Assembly (NCBI GenBank): GCA_049318845.1
Contig: JBMOFH010000091.1
Location: 1-13,006, forward strand
DNA: 13,006 nucleotides
Direction: 5' to 3'
Origin: CAIOZW01 sp049318845
Lineage (GTDB): Bacteria > Acidobacteriota > Blastocatellia > RBC074
A model generated the notes under the pieces. It made no database searches and was not told the DNA's origin. It saw only the letters and a program-made list of their open reading frames with translations. Position numbers and translations under genes: made by a program. Positions 1 to 6,482 of the stretch are shown one piece after another (the stretch's first letter is position 1; the number at the start of each line of letters is the position of its first letter).

Positions 1-549
1 ACAGTCAACCTGAAGAGTCAGTGGAGTGTCGTCTTCTTCGGAACGATGCGGCTGGGCCGGGAATGGTCTGCCATCACCAATGAACAGCTCGGCGTTGGCG
101 CGACGAAGCGGATCAGTCCGGGCTTCACGACATCGCTGAACTATCGACACCTGCACACCGAAGCGATCCCGGGGCGCCACATCGACGAGGAGCGGATATT
201 TGCCGATGCGATTCCCCGCCGCCGGATCGGGCAGAAGCTAACGCTGGTCGACCGCAATCGGTTTGAATGGCGCCGTGTCAACGGGCAGGTAATGTACCGC
301 TACCGCAACCGACTCCAATTCGAGCGGCCGATCGATGTGCGGGAGAGACGGCTGACACCATACGCGGCGGTGGAGGTATTCTACGACACGAGGTTTCGCG
401 ACTGGTCGCGGTTCCAGATATATACCGGAACTCGGGTTCCACTGACGAAGCATGTCACCTTCGATGGATTTTACATGCACCAGTGGGACAGTCGGGTGAT
501 CCCGGGCTACATCGACGTCGTCGGCGCACAATGGCGTCTCGAATTCTAA
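1..549 (+). CDS. DUF2490-family outer-membrane beta-barrel protein, 3' part
   Basis: The reading frame is open from the first base to the TAA at 547-549, so the gene begins upstream and only about 182 C-terminal codons are present. The pattern is that of the DUF2490 family: a repeated alternation of polar and aromatic residues, an RNRFEWR segment followed by a RYRNRLQFERP strand, then PYAAVEVFYD, and a last strand ending in phenylalanine (WRLEF). A terminal Phe is the usual signal for insertion of beta-barrels by the BAM machinery. Family members are predicted outer-membrane barrels with no established biochemical role. It lies on the same strand as, and 39 bp before, the glycosyltransferase that follows, so co-transcription is possible. 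The assignment rests on motif recall; the lack of the N-terminus (signal peptide) prevents further checks. Confidence 0.72.
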   Translation, partial: TVNLKSQWSVVFFGTMRLGREWSAITNEQLGVGATKRISPGFTTSLNYRHLHTEAIPGRHIDEERIFADAIPRRRIGQKLTLVDRNRFEWRRVNGQVMYRYRNRLQFERPIDVRERRLTPYAAVEVFYDTRFRDWSRFQIYTGTRVPLTKHVTFDGFYMHQWDSRVIPGYIDVVGAQWRLEF

Positions 550-561
550 GCTCGAACAATG

Positions 562-587
562 CCCGAGGCTGAAACCCGAGGTTGAAT
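562..587 (+). repeat. 13-bp tandem duplication carrying the GT2 ribosome-binding site
   Basis: Two near-identical 13-bp units (562-574 and 575-587, both starting CCCGAGG) lie directly before the glycosyltransferase start at 589. The second copy supplies the GAGG at 578-581, seven bases from the ATG. A tiny frame, MPEAETRG, runs from an ATG at 559 to a TGA at 583-585, just ahead of the real start. Confidence 0.6.
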
Positions 588-588
588 A

Positions 589-1410
589 ATGGACAATGGA
601 GTGATTCGGAAAACGATCAGTGACTATCGCCCGCAACCAGCACCAGGACGACTAATCAATCCGCGGGCGGGGGTCGTGCGGGTTGTCTTGCCGGCGTACA
701 ACGAAGAGCTGTCGCTGCCGGGTCTGCTCAATCGACTCGATGTGATGTTTGAGGAGTCCGATCTTTCGGTCGAGGTACTGATCGTCAATGACGGCAGTAC
801 CGATCGAACGGTTGAGGTGATCGAGCGGTATGACGGGCCGCTTCCGATCCGGCTGATCGACTGTCAGCCAAATCGCGGGCTGGCGGAGACGATCCGGACA
901 GGGCTGCGCGGGGCACTCGAACAGGCGCGGCCGGGTGACGTAATCGTGACGATGGATGCGGACAATTCCCACTCGCCGGGGCTAATCCCACGCATGGTCA
1001 GCCGAATTCGTGAGGGAAACGATCTGGTGATCGCCTCGCGCTACCAGCGTGGCAGCCGGATTCGCGGACTGTCGCGATTTCGACGAACGATGAGCTATGC
1101 CGCAAGCTGGCTCTTCCGGATCTTCTCCGGTCTTCCAGCGGTCCGCGATTACACCTGCGGATACAGGGCATATCGGGCGGAGCTTCTTGAAGCAGCCTTC
1201 TCACGTTACGGTCACGAACTGATTCAGCAGACCGGATTCGGCTGCATGGCCGAGCTGCTGCTGAAACTGAAGCCGCTCGACCCGATCATCCACGAAGTTC
1301 CGCTGATCCTCAGATACGACATGAAACAGAGCGACAGCAAGATGAAGATCGCGCGAACGGTTCGCGAGACACTGCTCATGCTGATCCGTTCGAAGGCTGC
1401 GAGATGGTAA
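589..1410 (+). CDS. Family 2 glycosyltransferase, dolichyl-phosphate mannosyltransferase-like
   Basis: This 273-residue protein has a GT-A nucleotide-sugar fold. Visible motifs are PAYNEE at 35-40, VNDGSTD at 66-72, the metal-binding MDADNSH at 122-128, an IASRYQRGS segment near 148-156 and DYTCGYRAYR at 187-196. These match DPM1/polyprenyl-phosphate glycosyltransferases, which transfer a sugar from a nucleotide to a lipid phosphate on the cytoplasmic face. No C-terminal membrane segment is seen, so it is probably soluble or peripheral. About 28 residues precede the fold. The start at 589 is supported by GAGG at 578-581. Its stop overlaps the start of the following GT-C gene by 7 nt, so the two are translationally coupled. 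This fits a donor-maker and donor-user pair. The sugar cannot be told from sequence. Confidence 0.88.
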   Translation: MDNGVIRKTISDYRPQPAPGRLINPRAGVVRVVLPAYNEELSLPGLLNRLDVMFEESDLSVEVLIVNDGSTDRTVEVIERYDGPLPIRLIDCQPNRGLAETIRTGLRGALEQARPGDVIVTMDADNSHSPGLIPRMVSRIREGNDLVIASRYQRGSRIRGLSRFRRTMSYAASWLFRIFSGLPAVRDYTCGYRAYRAELLEAAFSRYGHELIQQTGFGCMAELLLKLKPLDPIIHEVPLILRYDMKQSDSKMKIARTVRETLLMLIRSKAARW

Positions 1411-3716
1411 TCACATCACCTGGTGCGAGAATAAGATCGATGATAACCACTCGCGACGAGGGGGTTCGCGAGCGGCTGACGATCGTCGGACTGCTGCTGC
1501 TCGGCCTGGTGTCGCGGGCGATCGCGCTGCCGGCATCGGTTTGGGAGTGGGATGACATCGACTTTTCACGAGCGATTCACCGCTTCGACATCGCGGCGCA
1601 CAGTCCGCATCCGCCCGGATTTCCGGTCTTTGTCGCAATGACAAGGCTCGCCTGGCTGGTGGTACGTGATGATCACCACGCACTGCTTGCCGTCAACTAT
1701 ATTTTCGCGTCACTTCTTGGCGTCGTCGTCTACCTGCTCTTTCGCCAATTTATGCCCGACTGGCGATTGGCGCTGGCGGGGGCGATTCTGACCTGCTTCG
1801 CGCCAACACTCTGGATCCACAGCGGGATTGCGCGAACCGATAACCCGTCGCTGGTCACCGGACTGACAGTTCTCTGGCTGCTGTTGCGCGGACGCACCTC
1901 GACGCGGTCACTGCTTGGCGGAGCATTCCTGCTCGGTCTCGGCATGGGCATTCGGGTGACGATCGTTCCGCTGTGCGGCGTCGTCTTCGCGCTCGTCCTC
2001 TTCGGCCAGTTGCGAAGACGACGCGTGGGGGTGACCGCCCTGGCGATCGGCCTGGTCGGACTTGGATTCCTGATCTGGTTCGTCCCGCTGATCCTCGAAA
2101 CCGGCTGGGGCGAGTACAACAGGCTGATGAAGATCCAGTCGGCTTACATCAGCGAGCACGACCCTGTCTGGTCACGCTACTGGACACTTGACGAGCGGCT
2201 GAACGGATTCTTTGTCAGGATCTGGGGGGCTCCCTGGATCTTGTGGTCGATCCATCTCTTCGCGGCATTCGGGATATTCGCCCTGCTCTGGCGGCGTCAC
2301 TCGCGAACCATCGGCTGGATGGCCGCCAGCTTTGTGCCATTTCTGGCCTTCACCGTAATTTACAACACCCCGATGGGGGTCGTCGTCTACTCGATGGCCT
2401 ATATCCCACTCTTCACCGGACTGGCGGCAAGCGGAATGGTCCTCTTTTTCGACCTTGCCGGAATACTGACGGGTGGAATACTGACGGGTGAAAGCCGGCC
2501 GTCGTCGCGACCGTCCCTCTGGGCGAGCACCGGGCTCCTGCTGACCATCGCCTGGGCGGGATGCCTCGCCTGGTGGAGCTATCCGGTCACGTCCCTGCTC
2601 CACCACCAGCCGAGCCCACCGGTCAAGGCGGCACGCAGCCTGTTGAAGCGAGTCGATCCACGCCGTGACAAGATCTATTTCACCGGACTGCTGCTGCCGC
2701 ACACGACATACTTCTTCGATAAGCTGGTGATCGAGGAATGGATAGAGGACGAGATCCTCGCCCTCAACCTGATCGATCCTGGCAACCGCGATTACAGACG
2801 CTTCCACCTCCTCTCGACCGAGCCAATCCCGGGACTTTCAAACCAGCGTTTCAAGTGGTCCGACGGAGTCGGGCTCAACCGGCTGAAACCGCTCAGCATC
2901 GGACGTTATTTCGACATCTACCTCAGCGAAGTCGATCCGGCTCGAAACCTCGTCTTTGGCTCCGGCTGGTACGACATAGAAAATTCCGGGCTGCAAAACT
3001 GGCGCTGGATGGGTCTGCAGGGTCAGGTCGCACTCTTCAATGACGCGGAAAAGATGCGGCTTCGGATTAATGGCCGTCTCCCGGGCCACCTCCCGAAATC
3101 GGGCGATTCGGTTCACCTGAAGATCGACGGGCGTGAAATCGCTCGGCTGACCGGCCCCGAGATCGAGTTCTCGTCGGTCATCACGACGCTGCCGGATCAG
3201 CTCTGGTCGAGACTGACGCTCGAAGTCGACCGGACCTTCGTCCCGAAATCGAACGGGCTCGGAAACGATGAACGTGAACTGGGGTTTCAGTGCTTCAATA
3301 TCGGCTGGGAGGTCGTCGATTCGCAGAATCGGCGTGTATACAAAGCGGAACAGTTTCTTGGCGAGGGCTGGGGGCCGCTCCAACTCGGCCGGCCACGATC
3401 ATGGCGCTGGGCTGAAAAGCGTGCCGTCGTCGACCTCCCCGCCCGAACACGCCCAGAATTGCCGGCTGGCGATGGACTTCTGCGCATGATCCTCTCTGCC
3501 CCGGCGCTGCCCGACGGGCGACGCGCGACGATCCGTGTCGTCATCGATGGGCGTGTAATCGGCACCTTCTCACCGGAACCCGAGAAGATCCTGACCCACG
3601 AATGGTCCATCCCTACCAGTCTCTGCCCGGATGGACGGTGTCGGCTAACCTTCGAAACCGATCAATCGACCAACCACGGCGCATTCAAGGTCACCAGCCT
3701 GAGCTGGGTTCAATGA
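1404..3716 (+). CDS. GT-C-type integral membrane glycosyltransferase with duplicated C-terminal domain
   Basis: This 770-residue protein has many hydrophobic helices from about residue 25 to 400. The first periplasmic loop carries WEWDDIDF (D50-D51), the acidic pair typical of GT-C enzymes, followed by HPPGFP at 69-74, a motif shared with the DUF2723 and PMT/ArnT-like families. Such enzymes use polyprenyl-phosphate sugars on the outer face of the inner membrane. From about residue 400 it is soluble. Two similar beta-rich segments (about 519-640 and 653-770) each begin G-x-G-W, contain WRW, then an IDGR-x-I strand. The ATG at 1404 is favoured by GAAGG at 1392-1396; an ATG at 1440 is an alternative. 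It overlaps the GT2 stop, implying an operon. The repeat GILTGGILTG at residues 353-362 comes from a 15-bp tandem duplication. Acceptor and sugar are unknown. Confidence 0.78.
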   Translation: MVITSPGARIRSMITTRDEGVRERLTIVGLLLLGLVSRAIALPASVWEWDDIDFSRAIHRFDIAAHSPHPPGFPVFVAMTRLAWLVVRDDHHALLAVNYIFASLLGVVVYLLFRQFMPDWRLALAGAILTCFAPTLWIHSGIARTDNPSLVTGLTVLWLLLRGRTSTRSLLGGAFLLGLGMGIRVTIVPLCGVVFALVLFGQLRRRRVGVTALAIGLVGLGFLIWFVPLILETGWGEYNRLMKIQSAYISEHDPVWSRYWTLDERLNGFFVRIWGAPWILWSIHLFAAFGIFALLWRRHSRTIGWMAASFVPFLAFTVIYNTPMGVVVYSMAYIPLFTGLAASGMVLFFDLAGILTGGILTGESRPSSRPSLWASTGLLLTIAWAGCLAWWSYPVTSLLHHQPSPPVKAARSLLKRVDPRRDKIYFTGLLLPHTTYFFDKLVIEEWIEDEILALNLIDPGNRDYRRFHLLSTEPIPGLSNQRFKWSDGVGLNRLKPLSIGRYFDIYLSEVDPARNLVFGSGWYDIENSGLQNWRWMGLQGQVALFNDAEKMRLRINGRLPGHLPKSGDSVHLKIDGREIARLTGPEIEFSSVITTLPDQLWSRLTLEVDRTFVPKSNGLGNDERELGFQCFNIGWEVVDSQNRRVYKAEQFLGEGWGPLQLGRPRSWRWAEKRAVVDLPARTRPELPAGDGLLRMILSAPALPDGRRATIRVVIDGRVIGTFSPEPEKILTHEWSIPTSLCPDGRCRLTFETDQSTNHGAFKVTSLSWVQ
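2460..2489 (+). repeat. Perfect 15-bp in-frame tandem duplication
   Basis: Two identical 15-bp copies (2460-2474 and 2475-2489) encode GILTG twice in the membrane glycosyltransferase, at the end of a hydrophobic helix. The exact match suggests a recent slippage event. Confidence 0.85.
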
Positions 3717-3780
3717 CGGCAAGCCCAGATCCATATTTTCCGGGCTCTTCCAGTCACTACCCAGCCCTCCCTGGCTCGTC

Positions 3781-3828
3781 CTGACTTTTGGGCTGACTTT
3801 TGGGCTGACTTTTGGGCTGACTTTTGGG
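3781..3828. repeat. Four perfect 12-bp tandem repeats between convergent genes
   Basis: The unit CTGACTTTTGGG occurs four times without change and ends one base before the stop codon of the - strand lipoprotein gene. It fills about half of the 112-bp gap (3717-3828) between the convergent GT-C and lipoprotein genes. The units do not pair with each other and I see no strong hairpin in this gap, so it is not an obvious terminator. The first half of the gap (3717-3780) holds only a weak 5-bp stem (3722-3726 with 3742-3746). Confidence 0.93.
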
Positions 3829-4440
3829 TTACTTGCCTCCAAGCTCGGCAAGCTCGGCAAGCTCGGCCGTCCACGCCAGATTGCCCCCCGAATCGACGGC
3901 GTACAGATTCTTCGCTGTCCGCAGGTAGACGATGCTGCTCAGTGCCAGAACCGGCGGGGCGACCAGTTTCTCATTCTCCGGAAGCGTATACGTCCACTTC
4001 ACCTGCCCCTGCGCCGAGTATCCGACCAGCGAACGATCTTCACGCGTGATGGCGACCGTGCTGTCACTGAGCGGGGTGATTCCCCGAACAGTGTCGTTTG
4101 CCCCCTGATGGCGCGACTGCCAGAGAACCTGCCCGTCCGGCGCAATCGCAAAGAGTGTCTGCTCTCCCCGAACATAGGTCACACTACTCAGCGCCGCAAC
4201 CGGCGCCGCAGCGACCGCCTCGCCATCCGGAAGGCTGAAGTTCCACCCCTGCCGTCCGTCCGGCTGATACGCAACAACCCGCGTCCCCTCAGCCACCACC
4301 ACCATACTGCTTGGCAGGACCGCCAGCGCGCTCCCCTGAGCCAGCCCCTCACCGGGAACCGCCTCACTACCTCCACAACCAAACTGTGGAAACGCAAGCA
4401 CCAGAACGAATAACACGAATGATAACCGCTTTATTGTCAT
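3829..4440 (-). CDS. Putative lipoprotein with four PQQ-like beta-propeller repeats
   Basis: This 203-residue protein starts with a positively charged then hydrophobic signal (residues 4-19) and Cys22 in a QFGC context. That is an imperfect lipobox, so lipidation is likely but not certain. Four repeats follow, each a hydrophobic strand, a PDG/QG-type turn and a conserved tryptophan: W66, W107, W149 and W190, spaced 41-42 residues. This is the layout of PQQ-like/YncE-type propeller blades. Four blades are fewer than the usual six to eight, so it may be a partial propeller or need a partner. The start at 4440 follows a GGAGGG block. It lies 15 bp after the - strand GT2 gene and is probably co-transcribed with it. 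The C-terminus AELAELAEL comes from a 9-bp repeat. Its function is unknown; a scaffold or binding role is a guess. Confidence 0.7.
   Translation of the reverse strand: MTIKRLSFVLFVLVLAFPQFGCGGSEAVPGEGLAQGSALAVLPSSMVVVAEGTRVVAYQPDGRQGWNFSLPDGEAVAAAPVAALSSVTYVRGEQTLFAIAPDGQVLWQSRHQGANDTVRGITPLSDSTVAITREDRSLVGYSAQGQVKWTYTLPENEKLVAPPVLALSSIVYLRTAKNLYAVDSGGNLAWTAELAELAELGGK
3841..3867 (-). repeat. Three 9-bp tandem repeats at the lipoprotein C-terminus
   Basis: The unit AAGCTCGGC occurs three times in a row and, read on the - strand, encodes AEL three times, four codons before the stop. Confidence 0.9.
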
Positions 4441-4455
4441 AGTCCCTCCAACTCT

Positions 4456-5163
4456 CTAGTCAACAAACCGATACTTGACAAGCGCCCAGATCGCCGCAAA
4501 ACCGTCACGCCACGTGATTTTCTTACCCTCCGCGAAATCCCGCCCATAATACGAGATCGGCATCTCGTAGAGCTTGTATCGTCGCTTCAGAATCTTTGCC
4601 GTGATCTCCGGCTCGAAATCGAAACGGTTCGACTTGATCTGAATATTCTTGATCACATCGGCCCGGAAGACCTTGTAACAAGTCTCCATGTCCGAAAGAA
4701 TCGAATTGTAGAGCAGGTTGGTGATGAAGGTCAGCAGCTTATTGCCGATGTAATGCCAGAAATTGAAGGCTCGTGCGACCTTCGCCCCCGAGAGTCTCGA
4801 ACCATAGACGACATCCGCCCGTCCCTCGATTATTGGCTTTAGCAGTTCGGCATATTCACCCGGATCGTACTCGAGGTCTGCATCCTGAATGATGATGATG
4901 TCACCCGTCGCATAGGTGACCGCCGTTCGCAACGCCGCGCCCTTGCCCATATTATGGCTGTGAAAATAGACTTTATAGAGTCCCTGCTGGCTCAGCTCCT
5001 TCAGAATTTCCCGTGTTCCATCAGTCGAAAAATCGTCGACGATGATCAGTTCCTTGCGGACATCACCAAGATTGACGGTTTCAACCCGCTGCAGAATCTC
5101 GCGAATGGTTGCGGCTTCGTTGAAAACCGGCATAAGTATTGTTAATAGAGGTGATGCTTGCAT
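4456..5163 (-). CDS. Family 2 glycosyltransferase, DPM1-like
   Basis: This 235-residue protein has a GT-A fold. It shows MPVFNEAATI at 11-20, IVDDFSTDGT at 41-50, NMGKGAALRTA at 71-81, the metal-binding QDADLEYDP at 93-101, VVYGSRL at 118-124, SDMETCYKVFR at 157-167 and RFDFEPE at 180-186. This set is characteristic of bacterial dolichyl/polyprenyl-phosphate mannosyl- or glucosyltransferase-like proteins, which charge a lipid carrier in the cytoplasm. There is no C-terminal membrane domain, unlike GtrB-type enzymes. An AAAGGAA block about six bases before the ATG at 5163 supports the start. It is followed at 15 bp by the lipoprotein gene. It resembles the + strand GT2 only at family level, so the two probably serve different steps or sugars. 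Confidence 0.88.
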   Translation of the reverse strand: MQASPLLTILMPVFNEAATIREILQRVETVNLGDVRKELIIVDDFSTDGTREILKELSQQGLYKVYFHSHNMGKGAALRTAVTYATGDIIIIQDADLEYDPGEYAELLKPIIEGRADVVYGSRLSGAKVARAFNFWHYIGNKLLTFITNLLYNSILSDMETCYKVFRADVIKNIQIKSNRFDFEPEITAKILKRRYKLYEMPISYYGRDFAEGKKITWRDGFAAIWALVKYRFVD

Positions 5164-5206
5164 TTATTCCTTTCCCGGTGAATGGGCGATTCGGAGGACG
5201 ATCCAG

Positions 5207-5222
5207 GCCGGCAATCGCCGGC
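5207..5222. other. Short GC-rich hairpin in divergent intergenic region
   Basis: GCCGGC is repeated as its own inverted partner around the four-base loop AATC. No T-run follows on either strand. It lies 44 bp upstream of the - strand GT2 start, within the 286-bp divergent gap 5164-5449, and could be a leader structure. Its function is unclear. Confidence 0.4.
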
Positions 5223-5284
5223 AGTAAGTGGCCCCACCCGATCCCGGACTGAGAGAATAACTGAAAGAGAAAATGCTGGCAAGT

Positions 5285-5306
5285 TTATGATCAGGTTATG
5301 ATCAGG
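5285..5306. repeat. Perfect 11-bp tandem duplication upstream of the DUF1080 gene
   Basis: The unit TTATGATCAGG occurs twice head to tail. Each copy contains the palindrome TGATCA. A second direct repeat (GCTGCCAGAGC at 5365-5375 and 5383-5393, 18-bp period) lies nearer the gene. Together they fill much of the divergent gap and could be operator sites or slippage products. Confidence 0.85.
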
Positions 5307-5312
5307 TGCGAC

Positions 5313-5349
5313 GTGGAGCGGCTTCCACGATTCGGAGCCGTGCTATTAT
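5313..5349 (+). promoter_or_regulatory. Candidate extended -10 promoter with upstream dyad, DUF1080 gene
   Basis: TGCTATTAT at 5341-5349 resembles an extended -10 element (TGN-TATTAT) pointing toward the secreted protein gene about 100 bp downstream. No good -35 is seen. A short dyad (GTGGAG and its partner CTTCCAC region, 5313-5328) sits where a repressor or activator would bind. This is a visual match only. Confidence 0.3.
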
Positions 5350-5449
5350 GTGACCCCAACTGGGGCTGCCAGAGCGGCGGGAGCTGCCAGAGCTTGCTAA
5401 ACAGAACCAGCGTCTGGCTCCACACTTTCCTACGAGGAGAAATAAATCG

Positions 5450-6415
5450 ATGCGATCTCTTATTGTTGTAATGTTCACTCTTTTAATCATCACCGCGCCA
5501 TCGGCCAGTGCGCAAGCTCCCAGCCCGATCGCTGGTCGATGGGACCTCGTCGTCGCGGGGACGGACGCCCCATACTCTTCCTGGCTTGAAGTAAGCCAGG
5601 AGCCGGGCGGAAAGCTGACCGGCCGATTCGTTGGCCGTTTTGGCAGTGTCCGGCCAATCCGCGACCTGAGCTTCGAAAGCGCAACTCTCAAATTCAGCCT
5701 TCCACGCCAGTTCGAGCGACGGCAGGAAGATCTGGTCTTCGAGGGCAGCCTGACCGGCCAGAAGAATGGCCGCTCACTGAGCGGCACAACTGTCGGCGAA
5801 GATGGCAAGACTCTCAAATGGTCGGCCGTCCCCGCCCCGCCACTCCGGGCATCCACCCCGAAATGGGGAACACCCATCCAGATTTTCAATGGCAAAGGGA
5901 TCGAGGGGTGGAAGCTTCGCTCAGAAAAGAATCCAGGCTGCTGGTCGGTCGAAGATGGAGCGATGACCAACAGCAAGGGCTGTGTCGATATCGTCTCAGA
6001 AGCAAAGTTTTCAGATTTCAAGCTTCATCTCGAATTCAGGATGGCCGATCCGGCAGTCAATGGCGGGCAGCGCAGCAACAGTGGTGTCTACCTTCGCGGA
6101 AGGTACGAAATGCAGATCCAGGACGATTTCGGCAAACCGGCTGAAAGCCACGGCGCCGGCGGACTCTATGGATTCCTGACCCCGACGACCAATGCCATCA
6201 AGCCGGCTGGCGAATGGCAAACCTACGACATCACCTTCATCGGACGCCAGCTGACCGTCGTTCTGAACGGTCAGACGATCATTGACCGCCAGGAGATTCC
6301 AGGCGTTACCGGCGGTGCAATCGACAGCGCCGAGGCGACCCCGGGACCAATCATGCTCCAGGGGGATCACGGCAAGGTCTGGTTCAAAAATATCGTAATT
6401 ACACCGGCGAAATAG
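5450..6415 (+). CDS. Secreted DUF1080 (3-keto-disaccharide hydrolase-like) protein
   Basis: This 321-residue protein begins with a signal peptide: MRSL, a hydrophobic core at 4-15, then a cleavage site near ASAQA, residues 18-23. Residues about 27-128 form a small beta-rich domain (AGRWDLVV start, LTGRFVGRFG strand) that I do not recognise by name. Residues about 140-320 match DUF1080, a concanavalin-like sandwich found in sugar-acting enzymes. Its motifs are IFNGKGIEGW at 145-154, SNSGVYLRGRYEMQI at 209-223, GGLYG at 237-241 and LQGDHGKVWFKNI at 303-315. Members often act on 3-keto-glycosides in the periplasm, but many are uncharacterised. AGGAGA at 5435-5440 lies nine bases before the ATG, which fixes the start. 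It stands alone: divergent from the GT2 gene and convergent with pyrC. Confidence 0.85.
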   Translation: MRSLIVVMFTLLIITAPSASAQAPSPIAGRWDLVVAGTDAPYSSWLEVSQEPGGKLTGRFVGRFGSVRPIRDLSFESATLKFSLPRQFERRQEDLVFEGSLTGQKNGRSLSGTTVGEDGKTLKWSAVPAPPLRASTPKWGTPIQIFNGKGIEGWKLRSEKNPGCWSVEDGAMTNSKGCVDIVSEAKFSDFKLHLEFRMADPAVNGGQRSNSGVYLRGRYEMQIQDDFGKPAESHGAGGLYGFLTPTTNAIKPAGEWQTYDITFIGRQLTVVLNGQTIIDRQEIPGVTGGAIDSAEATPGPIMLQGDHGKVWFKNIVITPAK

Positions 6416-6419
6416 CTGA

Positions 6420-6482
6420 AATTAATTTAATACGGGTGGGAAGAGTGACCGAGTCGCTCCTCCCACCCGTATTAAATTAATT
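6420..6482. terminator. Long bidirectional hairpin terminator between DUF1080 gene and pyrC
   Basis: A perfect 22-bp inverted repeat (6420-6441 with 6461-6482) encloses 19 bases. Seven further pairs (one of them G-U) can form there after one mismatch, leaving the loop CGA. The outer third is A/T-rich and the inner part G/C-rich, so either strand gives a GC stem followed by a U-containing tail. It begins 4 bp after the stop of the + strand gene. Its right arm includes the pyrC stop (6472-6474) and the preceding codons, so it serves both convergent transcripts. Confidence 0.87.

Noticed and set aside
3645..3860. A - strand frame with repeated VSPK residues.
   Set aside because: It only reads the 12-bp array in one frame, overlaps the ends of two convergent genes and has no supporting signal.
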